A stretch of 64,000 bases of DNA, taken from assembly GCA_038040485.1 (NCBI GenBank), contig JBBPIE010000005.1, forward strand, positions 186,001 to 250,000, written 5' to 3'. How positions within the stretch are numbered: the stretch's first letter is position 1; every line of letters starts with the position of its first letter. The position numbers and the translations under genes are program-made. Shown here in pieces: positions 24,823 through 33,563 of the stretch. The DNA is from Onstottus_B arcticum (GTDB lineage: Bacteria > Acidobacteriota > Blastocatellia > UBA7656). Below the pieces are notes generated by a model. That model did no database searches. It was not told the origin of the DNA and saw only the letters and a program-made list of their open reading frames with translations.

Positions 24823-26343
24823 ATGAAAGTGAAAATGATCCTGCCCGCGCTGACCGAAGCCAAGAGTCCCTTTTGGCGGCCAATCAAGTACTCGCTGTTT
24901 CCTCCGCTCGGACTCGCAACGCTTGCTGGATATTTGCCGGCCGACGCGACGATTGAACTGCAGGACGAACACGTCGAGCGCCTCAAGCTCGACGACGAAC
25001 CGGACCTGGTTGTGATTCAGGTCTATATCACTTCGGCGAAGCGCGCGTACGCGATCGCTGACCATTATCGAAGAAAGGGTGCGCACGTGGCGCTCGGCGG
25101 GCTTCATGTCACATCGCTTCCGGAAGAGGCGTTGAACCACGCCGATACTATCTTTCTTGGCCCTGGCGAGGACACGTGGCCGGTGTTCCTGAACGATTAT
25201 CGCAACGGAAGTCCCGCGCGTGTCTATCGTTCGAAGAGTCGCACCTTGATCGGCGTGCCGCCTATTCGCCGCGACCTGATCAAACGCCGCCTTTACCTGG
25301 TTCCAAACTCAATAGTCGTGTCGCGCGGATGCCCGCACACCTGCGACTTCTGCTATAAGGTTGCGTTCTTCGAAGGAGGCCGGGGCTTCTACACTCAACA
25401 GGTCGATCAGGCGCTGGCCGAAATCGACCGGCTGCCCGGACGTCACCTCTACTTTCTGGATGATCACCTGTTTGGCGACCCGCGATTCGCAGCAGCGCTG
25501 TTCGACGGAATGAAAGGAATGAAGCGACTCTGGCAAGCGGCCGGCACGGTCAAATCGGTGCTGGCCCCGCGACTCCTGGAGAAGGCCGTCGAGAGCGGGC
25601 TTCGAAGTTTGTTTGTCGGATTCGAAACCCTCAATCGCAACAACCTGGTCGAACAAAATAAATATCAGAATCTGGATCGAGACTACACGCAAGCAATTCG
25701 GCGGCTACACGATGCAGGCGTGATGATCAACGGTAGCTTTGTGTTTGGCATGGACGATGACGACGAAACCGTTTTCGATCGCACGGTCAAATGGGCCATC
25801 GATCAAGGAATAGAGACGGCCACGTTTCACATTTTGACTCCGTACCCGGGAACGGCGCTTTACCAACGGATGCAGGCTCAAGCACGAATGACGAGCGATG
25901 ACTGGGACTTGTTTGACACGCGGCACGTCGTGTTCAAACCGGCAAAGCTGACTCCCCAGGCTTTGGAAGCAGGCTACTGGCGGGCATACGAAGAGTTCTA
26001 CAAGTGGACTTCGATCTTTCGCGGGGCGCGGGCCGCGCCTGGTCTAAAGGAACGTTTGAGGCACATCGCCTATGCCGGCGGTTGGAAAAAGTTCGAGCCC
26101 TTGTGGGACTGGGTCATCCGCGCCAAACGAGTAACCTCGCTGCTGCCGATGCTCGAAGCCGTACTGACCGGGTTCGGCTCTCATCCGTCGGGTATCGCCT
26201 CGATTGCCGATGGGAATCGGGTCACGAGCGACGAGCGGGCCGACCATCGGAACGCTTTTGCAGATCCGGGAAGCCCGACGGAATTACCGGTGTTGCCGCA
26301 ATTTAGCGAGTCGGCTGCCAGCTTCTCACAACTTTCTCATTGA
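24823..26343 (+). CDS. B12-binding-type radical SAM enzyme, substrate unknown
   Basis: Protein of 506 aa. The ATG at 24823 follows AGGAGAGAGG closely, so the longer frame from 24781 is rejected. Residues about 1-145 fold as a cobalamin-binding-like domain (FPPLGLATLAGYLP, HVALGGLHVTSLPEEAL, IFLGPGEDTWP), but the DxHxxG motif that ligates B12 is not evident. The radical SAM cluster CPHTCDFC is at 170-177. FVGFETLNRNNLVEQNK and SFVFGMDDDDETVFDRT are normal core motifs. The C-terminus (about 360-440) resembles DUF4070-like tails. Related enzymes act in hopanoid, bacteriochlorophyll and natural-product pathways; no neighbour fixes the substrate here. Confidence 0.85.
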   Translation: MKVKMILPALTEAKSPFWRPIKYSLFPPLGLATLAGYLPADATIELQDEHVERLKLDDEPDLVVIQVYITSAKRAYAIADHYRRKGAHVALGGLHVTSLPEEALNHADTIFLGPGEDTWPVFLNDYRNGSPARVYRSKSRTLIGVPPIRRDLIKRRLYLVPNSIVVSRGCPHTCDFCYKVAFFEGGRGFYTQQVDQALAEIDRLPGRHLYFLDDHLFGDPRFAAALFDGMKGMKRLWQAAGTVKSVLAPRLLEKAVESGLRSLFVGFETLNRNNLVEQNKYQNLDRDYTQAIRRLHDAGVMINGSFVFGMDDDDETVFDRTVKWAIDQGIETATFHILTPYPGTALYQRMQAQARMTSDDWDLFDTRHVVFKPAKLTPQALEAGYWRAYEEFYKWTSIFRGARAAPGLKERLRHIAYAGGWKKFEPLWDWVIRAKRVTSLLPMLEAVLTGFGSHPSGIASIADGNRVTSDERADHRNAFADPGSPTELPVLPQFSESAASFSQLSH

Positions 26344-26390
26344 TTGCTCACTTGTTTTGTTGCGGAAAGACCTAAAGTCAGGAGGCTTTC

Positions 26391-26978
26391 TTGCAGGCAC
26401 CCCCGACACCGATCGAAATGGAATCAAAACCAAAGGGCGTTCTCCTGACTCTAGCGATCCTCGCGGCAATCGGCCTTTCGCTTTTGGCGCTATTGGTGCT
26501 AGTGAACAAGCGGGACGAGACTGTCAGCCTGAACTACGAGATCCAATATGACGACTTCGCGTTCTCGGTGCAGTCCGTGCGCCAGGCAAACGAGGTGGGC
26601 CGAGCCGGTGCGACGGTAAAACCTCGCGGCGACTTCTACATAGTGACACTCAAGATCTCGAATCACGCAAAGCGGGTTGACTACCACTACAAGCGAGACT
26701 GCGCGGTGTTGATCGATCAGAACGGCAGGGAGTATCGGCATTCATCCGAGGGCCAGTCAGCCGACGAGGAAACGTTGAGTCCGGCTGAATTGTGCTCGGC
26801 GCCGATCCCGGCCGGCCAGTCTTGCGAGACACAGGTCGTGTTCGACGTTCCAACCGGCGTGCAGGTTTCACAGTTGAGGATAACGTTCGGAGCGCTCGCG
26901 GATATCTTCGATCCGGTTTTCTCTGGGAGAAAGCGAATCGCGCTCACGCCGGTGACGCCGCCGGCTGAGACACAGTAA
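26391..26978 (+). CDS. membrane-anchored DUF4352-like protein
   Basis: Protein of 195 aa. A TTG at 26391 stands five bases after AGGAGG, the best start; an in-frame ATG at 26418 has no such site. One membrane span at about residues 17-37 (LLTLAILAAIGLSLLALLVL) is followed by an extracytoplasmic beta-sandwich (FYIVTLKISNHAKRVDYHY, IDQNGREYRHSS, CETQVVFDVPTGV) of DUF4352 type, with Cys residues that could pair. Such domains often sit in lipoproteins of the cell surface. It lies 13 bp before uppS and is probably co-transcribed. Confidence 0.72.
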   Translation: MQAPPTPIEMESKPKGVLLTLAILAAIGLSLLALLVLVNKRDETVSLNYEIQYDDFAFSVQSVRQANEVGRAGATVKPRGDFYIVTLKISNHAKRVDYHYKRDCAVLIDQNGREYRHSSEGQSADEETLSPAELCSAPIPAGQSCETQVVFDVPTGVQVSQLRITFGALADIFDPVFSGRKRIALTPVTPPAETQ

Positions 26979-26991
26979 GGGGTTAGTTCTT

Positions 26992-27789
26992 ATGGCAATG
27001 AGAATAGTTGATAGGCTTCGCGCAGAACGCATCGAACGCGAGACGCCTGACGGGCGGCTCGACCTCTCAAAGCTGCCGTCGCACGTGGCTATGATCATGG
27101 ACGGCAACGGCAGATGGGCTTCAAGCCGCAACCTGCCGCGAATCGCCGGACATCGAGCCGGCGCGGAAGCCGTTCGACGAACAGTTGAGACGGCTGCCCG
27201 GCTTGGCCTCGATTGTCTCACGCTGTACGCCTTCTCGACTGAGAACTGGAAGCGCCCCCGGCTCGAGATTCGCGCGCTCATGGATCTGCTTACTGAGTTC
27301 ATTCAGCGCGAGTTGCGCTCGCTCAAAGAGAACAACATCCGCTTTCGAATGATCGGGCGCAGCGAGGGCTTGCACATCTCGGTGCTCGAGCAGATTCGCC
27401 GCGCCGAGCTTGCCACTTATCAGTGCACCGGATTGCAACTGAACATCGCCCTCAACTACGGCGGGCGAACTGAGATTGTGGATGCTTGCCGCAAACTAGC
27501 CGCCGAGGCCGCCAGCGGCCGGTTGCTCCCGGGTGACATCGACGAAGAAGCTATCAGCCGTGCTATGTACACACATGCGTTACCGGACCCGGACCTGCTG
27601 ATTCGAACCAGCGGCGAAATGCGAGTGAGCAATTTTCTGCTCTGGCAAATCGCTTACGCGGAGATTCACGTGACTGAGACTTTGTGGCCCGACTTTTCGG
27701 AGACAGACTTTTTCGAAGCCCTTATCGAGTATCAGAAACGAGACCGGCGCTTCGGCGGAGTCAAGAAGCTTCAAGAGGTGAGCGCGTAG
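26992..27789 (+). CDS. uppS: isoprenyl transferase (undecaprenyl diphosphate synthase)
   Basis: Protein of 265 aa, normal length. HVAMIMDGNGRWA at 31-43 contains the catalytic Asp and the diphosphate-binding Gly-Asn-Gly-Arg. GHRAG, LTLYAFSTENWKRP and the late block DLLIRTSGEMRVSNFLLWQ and AEIHVTETLWPDF are complete family signatures. It builds the C55 lipid carrier for peptidoglycan and other envelope polymers from farnesyl and isopentenyl diphosphates, at the inner face of the membrane. The usual neighbours cdsA, dxr and rseP are absent; it instead follows a DUF4352-like gene. Confidence 0.96.
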   Translation: MAMRIVDRLRAERIERETPDGRLDLSKLPSHVAMIMDGNGRWASSRNLPRIAGHRAGAEAVRRTVETAARLGLDCLTLYAFSTENWKRPRLEIRALMDLLTEFIQRELRSLKENNIRFRMIGRSEGLHISVLEQIRRAELATYQCTGLQLNIALNYGGRTEIVDACRKLAAEAASGRLLPGDIDEEAISRAMYTHALPDPDLLIRTSGEMRVSNFLLWQIAYAEIHVTETLWPDFSETDFFEALIEYQKRDRRFGGVKKLQEVSA

Positions 27790-28102
27790 AAGCCAGTGGC
27801 GGTCCGTCTCTCCAGCCGCAGCCGGTAAGGTTTGTCTGGGGATCGCGAAGCGAGCAATTGCACTCTTGGGTCTATCTGACTAGAAGCCATCTCAAAAATA
27901 GATAGCAAAACAACCGGGTTTTGTCTTTGCGGCTTTGCGTGAAAGTTCCTTGCCTCACACAAAGGTTGCAAATGATTTGAGGCGGCTGGAAAATATCCGC
28001 CGCCAAAATAAGAACCATCCGACGCCGCGAAAAACCAGATGATTCAAAAAACGGGGCGGTCGGGAGAGTGTTTTCACGAAGGAAAATTAAGGAGAAATAA
28101 TC
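27790..28102. other. spacer without gene
   Basis: No credible reading frame. A 24-bp hairpin, GGCGGCTGG...TCCGCCGCC, lies at 27981-28004 without a T-run. An AT-rich stretch with AAGGAG precedes the ATG at 28103. Nothing else recognised. Confidence 0.5.
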
Positions 28103-28396
28103 ATGAATAACAAATCCAATGCTTGGAATATCATCAGTTGGATATTCGGCATAGTGTTTTTTGCAATCGGCGTAGTGAATACGTTTTGGGGGAATGACCC
28201 CGGTTTTGGAGTTTTTATACTCCTTCTATCTTTCGTTTATTTTCTTCCGGTAAATGACATTCTCAAGAAACTGACAGGTTTCTCAATTCCTAGAATGGGA
28301 ATAGTAAAACTCCTCTTGGGCATTTTTATCCTGTGGGCATCGTTAGGCGTGGGTGAATTGTTCGATAAGGTAGGCCTTATGATGCGGGATTTATGA
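28103..28396 (+). CDS. small membrane protein, low-GC, unknown
   Basis: Protein of 97 aa with AAGGAG nine bases before the ATG. Three hydrophobic segments (IISWIFGIVFFAIGVVNTF, FGVFILLLSFVYFLPV, VKLLLGIFILWASLGVGELF) indicate an integral membrane protein. Base composition is much more AT-rich than the neighbours uppS and glgA, which suggests recent arrival. No family recognised and no partner gene. Confidence 0.7.
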   Translation: MNNKSNAWNIISWIFGIVFFAIGVVNTFWGNDPGFGVFILLLSFVYFLPVNDILKKLTGFSIPRMGIVKLLLGIFILWASLGVGELFDKVGLMMRDL

Positions 28397-28412
28397 TACT
28401 CCATCATTTCGT

Positions 28413-28533
28413 TCCCAATCCCAACGGGATTGCGTCCTACAGCCCAAGGTTACCGTACTCGGCTACCTTGGGACCATCGCTGCCAGGGCGACAAAAGTAG
28501 GGCGCTTTGCAGGCCGCAACCTCTTCGGGGTTG
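28413..28533. repeat. hairpin cluster: CAACGGGATTG, CCCAAGGTT...CCTTGGG and CAACC...GGTTG units
   Basis: Three hairpins in order: CAATCCCAACGGGATTG at 28415-28431, GCCCAAGGTTACCGTACTCG with GCTACCTTGGGA after it (28441-28472), and GCAACCTCTTCGGGGTTGC at 28515-28533. The same three unit types recur, in both orientations, at 62444-62703. The 308-bp spacer holds no other feature apart from the glgA ribosome site. Confidence 0.85.
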
Positions 28534-28704
28534 CCACACCAACGCCGTGTCAAGAACGCTCCTTCAGGACAGGTCCCACTCTTAATCACACCCAGAGTCC
28601 CAGAGTCCCGATGGCGAGGACGGGTTTCTTGACAGCTTCGATGACCCTCCCTTAGTATTTTCTATTCGCAAGGACCACAGAATCTCGACAATGGGAGCGC
28701 ACTT

Positions 28705-30153
28705 TTGAATATTCTACTTGCGGCGGCCGAAGTTGTTCCTTATGCCAAAACGGGCGGGCTCGCTGATGTAGCGGGCGCCTTGCCAAAAGCGCTCACGCGA
28801 CTCGGGCACACGGTTCGAGTTGTTATGCCTCGGTACAACGTAGACAAGATTCTCAGCCGCGGCGAGCGTTTGCCCGGCGACCTCAGCGTACCTTTCAACT
28901 CCGGAACTCGTTCGGCGGGTGTGCATGTCGATCGATCGGGTGAAGTGCCGGTCTACTTTATCGACGCGCCCGAGTACTTTTCGCGCGGCAAGCTCTATGG
29001 TGAAGCCGACGACGCGGAGCGCTTCGCATTTTTCAGCCGCGCGATTCTCGAACTCGCAAAAGCGCTTGGCGATAAGTTTGACATCATTCACTTGAACGAC
29101 TGGATGACTGGCCTCGTGCCCGCTTATCTGAAAACGGTCTATGCCGATGTTCCGGCGTTCGCGCACACACGGACCGTATTTACGATCCACAACATGGCCT
29201 TTCCCGGATTGTTCAGACCGAGCCAGTTGGAGAGCTTCGGTCTGCCCTCGTGGCTCGATAGGACCGAAGCCGGAATAGAGTTTTACGGGACGGCAAGCGC
29301 GCTGAAGTCGGGGCTGGTGTTCTCGGACGCGCTGTCGACGGTCAGCCCGCGCTACGCCGAAGAGATTCAGACGCCAGAATACGGCGAGAAATTCGACGGT
29401 CTGCTCCGCGCGCGGCGCAACGATCTGTTTGGCATCCTCAACGGAGTCGACTACGACGAATGGAGCCCCGAGAAAGACACACACATTCCCGCTCGCTTCT
29501 CCCCAGACGATCTCAGCGGCAAGCAAGCCTGCAAGCGCGATTTGCTTCGGAGCTTCGGCCTGCCGGAAGACCTGAACCGTCCGCTGATCGGATGTATATC
29601 GAGGCTATCCGATCAGAAGGGCTTCGATTTGATCATCGATATCGCGGACCAGATGCTCAATCGCGGCGTCGCGTTTGTGCTCCTTGGCTCAGGCGCCGAA
29701 ATGTACGAGCGGATCTTTCAATCGTTGCGCGATTCGCGGCGCAATCAGGTCGGGGTGTATCTCGGATTCTCAAACGAGCTTGCGCACAAGATCGAAGCCG
29801 GCTCTGACATGTTCCTGATGCCGTCGCTCTTCGAGCCTTGCGGGCTGAACCAGATGTACTCGCTAAAGTACGGAACGGTCCCGATCGTGCGGGCGGCCGG
29901 CGGTCTGGACGACACGATAGACAACTTCGATCGATCGACTGGACGCGGCAACGGCTTTAAGTTCTACGACTACAACTCAGGCCGGCTGCTTGAAAAGATC
30001 TACGAAGCGCTGATGGTCTACTCTGACCGCGACCTTTGGCACAAGCTTATGTTGAACGGAATGCATGCCGACTTTTCGTGGGATGTGTCGGCGCGGCGAT
30101 ATGTTGAGTTGTATGAGAGTCTCGCGAGGCGCGGCGCCTCTGCGGCGGTATAG
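28705..30153 (+). CDS. glgA: glycogen synthase (ADP-glucose type)
   Basis: Protein of 482 aa from a TTG at 28705 (NILLAAAEVVPYAKTGGLAD), the canonical N-terminus of the family. KTGGLADV at 15-22 is the ADP-glucose site; HLNDWMTGLVPAYL, NGVDYDEWSP, and the C-terminal GT1-type block EPCGLNQMYSLKYGTVPIVR with GGLDDTI complete the GT5 fold. Adds glucose from ADP-glucose to alpha-1,4-glucan in the cytoplasm. No glgB, glgC or glgP genes are nearby. The sequence before the start contains only a weak GGGAG site. Confidence 0.95.
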   Translation: MNILLAAAEVVPYAKTGGLADVAGALPKALTRLGHTVRVVMPRYNVDKILSRGERLPGDLSVPFNSGTRSAGVHVDRSGEVPVYFIDAPEYFSRGKLYGEADDAERFAFFSRAILELAKALGDKFDIIHLNDWMTGLVPAYLKTVYADVPAFAHTRTVFTIHNMAFPGLFRPSQLESFGLPSWLDRTEAGIEFYGTASALKSGLVFSDALSTVSPRYAEEIQTPEYGEKFDGLLRARRNDLFGILNGVDYDEWSPEKDTHIPARFSPDDLSGKQACKRDLLRSFGLPEDLNRPLIGCISRLSDQKGFDLIIDIADQMLNRGVAFVLLGSGAEMYERIFQSLRDSRRNQVGVYLGFSNELAHKIEAGSDMFLMPSLFEPCGLNQMYSLKYGTVPIVRAAGGLDDTIDNFDRSTGRGNGFKFYDYNSGRLLEKIYEALMVYSDRDLWHKLMLNGMHADFSWDVSARRYVELYESLARRGASAAV

Positions 30154-30223
30154 TGATCGTGGAAAAGATGCACTGCTAACCAAGGCTGGTGTTTGAGCCC
30201 CCGGCTCTAATCTGGAGGTACTG

Positions 30224-30559
30224 ATGAGCGAACACGTGACCGATGTGACCGATCAGAGTTTTGAGAGCGACGTGCTGAAATCGGACAAGCCTGTTCTTGT
30301 AGATTTCTGGGCCGAATGGTGTGGTCCGTGCAAGGCGCTCGCGCCAACCGTGAACCAGTTAGCGATGACCTACGAGGGTAAAGCCAAGTTCGTCAAGATG
30401 AACGTGGACGACAACCAGCAGGTCCCGCCGCGGTTTGGCATAAAAGGCATTCCGACGCTGATCCTTTTTAAGAACGGCGCCGAGGCCGATAGAGTCGTCG
30501 GGAATACCACCAAAGATAACATCTCCCGGATGATCGATCGCGCGCTCGGCGCAGCTTAG
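30224..30559 (+). CDS. trxA: thioredoxin
   Basis: Protein of 111 aa with GGAGG seven bases before the ATG. LVDFWAEWCGPCKALAPTV carries the redox site Cys-Gly-Pro-Cys near 34-37, and IKGIPTLILFKNG contains the cis-Pro loop. A typical cytosolic disulfide reductase, serving as electron donor for reductases and for stress repair. Monocistronic, followed by a good terminator. Confidence 0.96.
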   Translation: MSEHVTDVTDQSFESDVLKSDKPVLVDFWAEWCGPCKALAPTVNQLAMTYEGKAKFVKMNVDDNQQVPPRFGIKGIPTLILFKNGAEADRVVGNTTKDNISRMIDRALGAA

Positions 30560-30605
30560 CGCGCTCGCCCAAGCCGGCGCTGGCAGACGCTATCTCTCCG
30601 AATCG

Positions 30606-30650
30606 CAGGCGCACACGTTGCCTCTGACACTGTGCGCCTGTAAGTTTGTT
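30606..30650 (+). terminator. hairpin after trxA
   Basis: CAGGCGCACA at 30606-30615 pairs perfectly with TGTGCGCCTG at 30631-30640 over a 15-base loop, and is followed by TAAGTTTGTTC. The loop is long and the T-run weak for a classical Rho-independent terminator. Confidence 0.6.
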
Positions 30651-30660
30651 CAGACAAAGC

Positions 30661-30748
30661 CTGGTTTCTAGTTTCTGGTCTCTGGTTTCTGGTTCATATC
30701 AGGTATCGCCATTAGAAACCAGAGACCAGAAACTACAAACCAGAAACC
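30661..30748. repeat. inverted repeat, GGTTTCTAG/CTAGAAACC family
   Basis: TTCTAGTTTCTGGTCTCTGG at 30666-30685 and on is matched by AGAAACCAGAGACCAGAAAC at 30714-30733, with further copies of the motif AAACCAGAAACC. Built from a six-base word repeated on both arms. It ends 13 bp before the purA start, so it lies in its leader. Confidence 0.85.
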
Positions 30749-30761
30749 TCTGTGGGAGCTT

Positions 30762-32063
30762 ATGAAAAACGTCGTCGTTATCGGCGCGCAGTGGGGCGAT
30801 GAAGGCAAAGGCAAGGTCGTTGACATCCTCGCCCCTTACTTCGATATGGTGGCCAGATATCAAGGCGGTCACAACGCCGGTCACACCGTTCGAATCGGCG
30901 AGCGCAAGTTCGTTCTTCACCTGATTCCCTCCGGCATACTCCACGACGACTGCCAGTGCCTGATCGGCAACGGCGTCGTTATAGACCCGCAAGCGTTCAA
31001 CTCCGAGATCGAAGAGCTCCGCCTCATGGGTGTCGAATCCGAAGGCCGGTTGTTTGTTTCCAGCCGGGCGCACCTGATACTTCCGTACCACTCGGCATTG
31101 GATCGCGCGCGCGAACACAAGCTCGGCACAAACAACGTCGGAACGACGCTGCGTGGGATCGGTCCGGCTTATGAAGACAAGGCCGCAAGAACGGGCGTGC
31201 GCGTCGGAGACCTGCTCTATCCTGATATGGCTCGCGACAAGATGCGGCAGAACATCGAAGGCGCCAATCTCGAACTGGCCTCAATGGGCGCGACTCCTAT
31301 TGACGCCGAGAAATGTGTGGATGAGTTCATGAGTGAAGCGCTTCGGCTCAAGCCGTTTATTCGCGATTCGGCGGCAATGATCAACGCGGTGGTGCGGGAC
31401 GGCAAGTCGGTTCTGCTCGAAGGCGCGCAAGGAACGATGCTCGACGTGGACCACGGCACTTATCCATTTGTGACTTCATCAAGCGCGACCGCGGGAGGAG
31501 CCGCGACCGGGTTGGGACTTCCGCCGCGACACATAACAGGCGCGCTCGGCATAGCCAAAGCCTACACGACTCGCGTGGGCGCCGGTCCGTTCCCTACCGA
31601 ACTGTTAGATGAAACGGGAACCTACCTTCAGAAACGAGGCAATGAGTACGGAGCTTCAACAGGACGGCCGAGACGCACTGGATGGCTTGACGCGATGGTC
31701 GTGCGCTACTCGGTTATGCTCAACGGGCTCGACGCAATCGCGTTGACCAAGCTCGACGTACTGGACGAAATAGAAGAGATCAAGATCTGCACGGCCTATC
31801 GTTGCCGGGGCGAGGTGCTCCAAGACATGCCTTATGGCGCAAACGTACTAGCCGAGTGCGAGCCGGTCTACGAAACGCTTCCCGGATGGAAGACAAAGAC
31901 AAGCGGGGTGACCGAGTATGACGACTTGCCGGCGACCGCACGCGACTACGTTAGCCGCGTAGAAGAACTCTGCGGGACGGTTGTCGGGATGATCTCAACG
32001 GGACCGGAGCGCACAGAAACCATCATCCGCAAAAACTCGCCTTTGGACGGCTGGATGAAGTGA
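30762..32063 (+). CDS. purA: adenylosuccinate synthetase
   Basis: Protein of 433 aa, normal length. MKNVVVIGAQWGDEGKGK holds the GTP-binding loop with the catalytic Asp13-type residue; GGHNAGHT is the next signature with the catalytic His, GTYPFVTSSSATAG the IMP/switch region, and TKLDVLDEIEEIKIC the base-binding loop. It joins IMP and aspartate with GTP to give adenylosuccinate in AMP synthesis. Stands alone, preceded by an inverted repeat that leaves only a short GGAG site before the ATG. Confidence 0.97.
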   Translation: MKNVVVIGAQWGDEGKGKVVDILAPYFDMVARYQGGHNAGHTVRIGERKFVLHLIPSGILHDDCQCLIGNGVVIDPQAFNSEIEELRLMGVESEGRLFVSSRAHLILPYHSALDRAREHKLGTNNVGTTLRGIGPAYEDKAARTGVRVGDLLYPDMARDKMRQNIEGANLELASMGATPIDAEKCVDEFMSEALRLKPFIRDSAAMINAVVRDGKSVLLEGAQGTMLDVDHGTYPFVTSSSATAGGAATGLGLPPRHITGALGIAKAYTTRVGAGPFPTELLDETGTYLQKRGNEYGASTGRPRRTGWLDAMVVRYSVMLNGLDAIALTKLDVLDEIEEIKICTAYRCRGEVLQDMPYGANVLAECEPVYETLPGWKTKTSGVTEYDDLPATARDYVSRVEELCGTVVGMISTGPERTETIIRKNSPLDGWMK

Positions 32064-32646
32064 ATCACTTTTGTTTCGCGCGAAGTGGGCAAGAGCCGTT
32101 TCTGAAGACACAACATAGTTAGATTCGGGCTGGTGACCCGGAGTTTTAGCATCGCGAGAGATGCTGCGCCGTTCGTCAGTCCGTCCTTCCGACCTCCATT
32201 CCGGTCATTCAAAGCCGGCCAGACATACGAAACATCCAAGCCTCTTGCGGCAAGAGTGCGCAGTGTTATGAAGTAGTACTCAGAAGCGCGCAATCGTTCG
32301 CAAATGTTATTGACTCAGCCTCGCTTCTGCTTTATTCTCGCGCCCGCATTCAGACATCGACCAGTTGTAATAGCAAAAGTACGATAGCACTACTTGTTCG
32401 TCGGCGGTCCTACAGAGCCAACGACTAAGGTGAAGTCTGTCAGATGAGATACGAGACACGGTTGTTTTGACCCGGGGAGTTAATAACTTGCTAATAACTT
32501 GCTAATACGAGTTAAGAAACAATTAATCTTTCGCTAAGGACTTCGCCGGGCGTTCCAGTGTACCATCCGCGACCAATTGGAACGGGCTGAAATCGAAGAA
32601 CAAAGCGCAAACCACGGGAGATCAGCCGGAGACTGAAGGAGAGAAT
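32064..32646. other. 583-bp spacer without gene, AT-rich end
   Basis: No credible gene. The 3' half from about 32470 is AT-rich, with a direct repeat AATAACTTGCTAATAACTTG at about 32482-32502, and probably holds the promoter of the secreted-protein/RHS locus. A GAAGGAGAG ribosome site precedes the ATG at 32647. Confidence 0.5.
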
Positions 32647-33495
32647 ATGGTGAAGCGTAGAGGCGCGGACAAGTCACCAAAGCTAATCAGACCGCTGCGA
32701 AACACTCGAACGGGTCTCACCGCAACGGCCTTGGTGCTGAGTCTCCTTGCGGGCGGCGCGGTTCTGGCGCGGCGCATCGGTTTGACCGCTCAGCCGATGC
32801 AAGAGTCATCGTCCGTTAAGCCAGCCGCGTTCGCTTCCGGCACGCCCTCGAAGGAATATGTCTACGCGGGCGGCCGGCTTGTTGCGACAGAGGAGCCGAG
32901 TGGGGGCTGTGGCACCCCTCCACCATCGCCTGGCAATAGTCTCGTCGCCGCCGCGCAGTCCACAACATCAGTCGCGCTCAACTGGGCCTCCTCTCCCGGC
33001 GCTGACCACTACGAGGTTCAACGAAGGCAAAACATCGGCACGAATTGGTCCACTCTGAGCCCTAATCCTCTTACGAACAGCTTCGCGGACAACACCGCGA
33101 GTGCCGGCATCGCCTACCTCTACCAGGTTCGAGCCGTCGATGCGGGGGGGCTGTGCCCATCGGCGTTTAGCAATGTGGATCTGGCTACGACCGTAATCTT
33201 CGTGGATGATCCGCTGCAGAGTCAGGTTACCCTCATAAAGGCCCAGCACATCACTCAAGTGCGGCAGGCGGTGGACGCCGTTCGTGTCACCGCCAACATC
33301 GGGGCTGCCAGCTGGACGAATCCTCTGAATCCTCTGGACACGGTTTTGGCGGTCCACTTTAGCGAGTTGAGAACCAGACTCAACGAAGCACTTCCCCTGT
33401 TGGGTTTTTCCCAGATGCCGATAGATCCGGCGATAATACCAGGCAACACCATCTTCGCAACTCACCTGCAAGCCGTGCGTCAAAAGGTGAAATAG
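32647..33495 (+). CDS. membrane-anchored fibronectin-III-like protein of the RHS locus
   Basis: Protein of 282 aa. A membrane or signal segment (ATALVLSLLAGGAVLA) lies near residues 27-42. EYVYAGGRLVATEEP at 69-83 is a phrase typical of RHS proteins. A fibronectin-type-III-like domain spans about 95-180 (SVALNWASSPGADHYEVQRR, YLYQVRAVDAGG). The C-terminal 90 residues are helical (IKAQHITQVRQAVDAVRV), with a second similar stretch (THLQAVRQKVK). It heads a plus-strand set of secreted genes that ends in the RHS toxin, and probably assists display or attachment. Family of the C-terminus not recognised. Confidence 0.75.
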   Translation: MVKRRGADKSPKLIRPLRNTRTGLTATALVLSLLAGGAVLARRIGLTAQPMQESSSVKPAAFASGTPSKEYVYAGGRLVATEEPSGGCGTPPPSPGNSLVAAAQSTTSVALNWASSPGADHYEVQRRQNIGTNWSTLSPNPLTNSFADNTASAGIAYLYQVRAVDAGGLCPSAFSNVDLATTVIFVDDPLQSQVTLIKAQHITQVRQAVDAVRVTANIGAASWTNPLNPLDTVLAVHFSELRTRLNEALPLLGFSQMPIDPAIIPGNTIFATHLQAVRQKVK

Positions 33496-33563
33496 GACAA
33501 AGGAAAGAAACCGCGACTTAGCTGTCGCCGATTTGCTGCAACAGTCAAAAGGAGATCAGAAAA

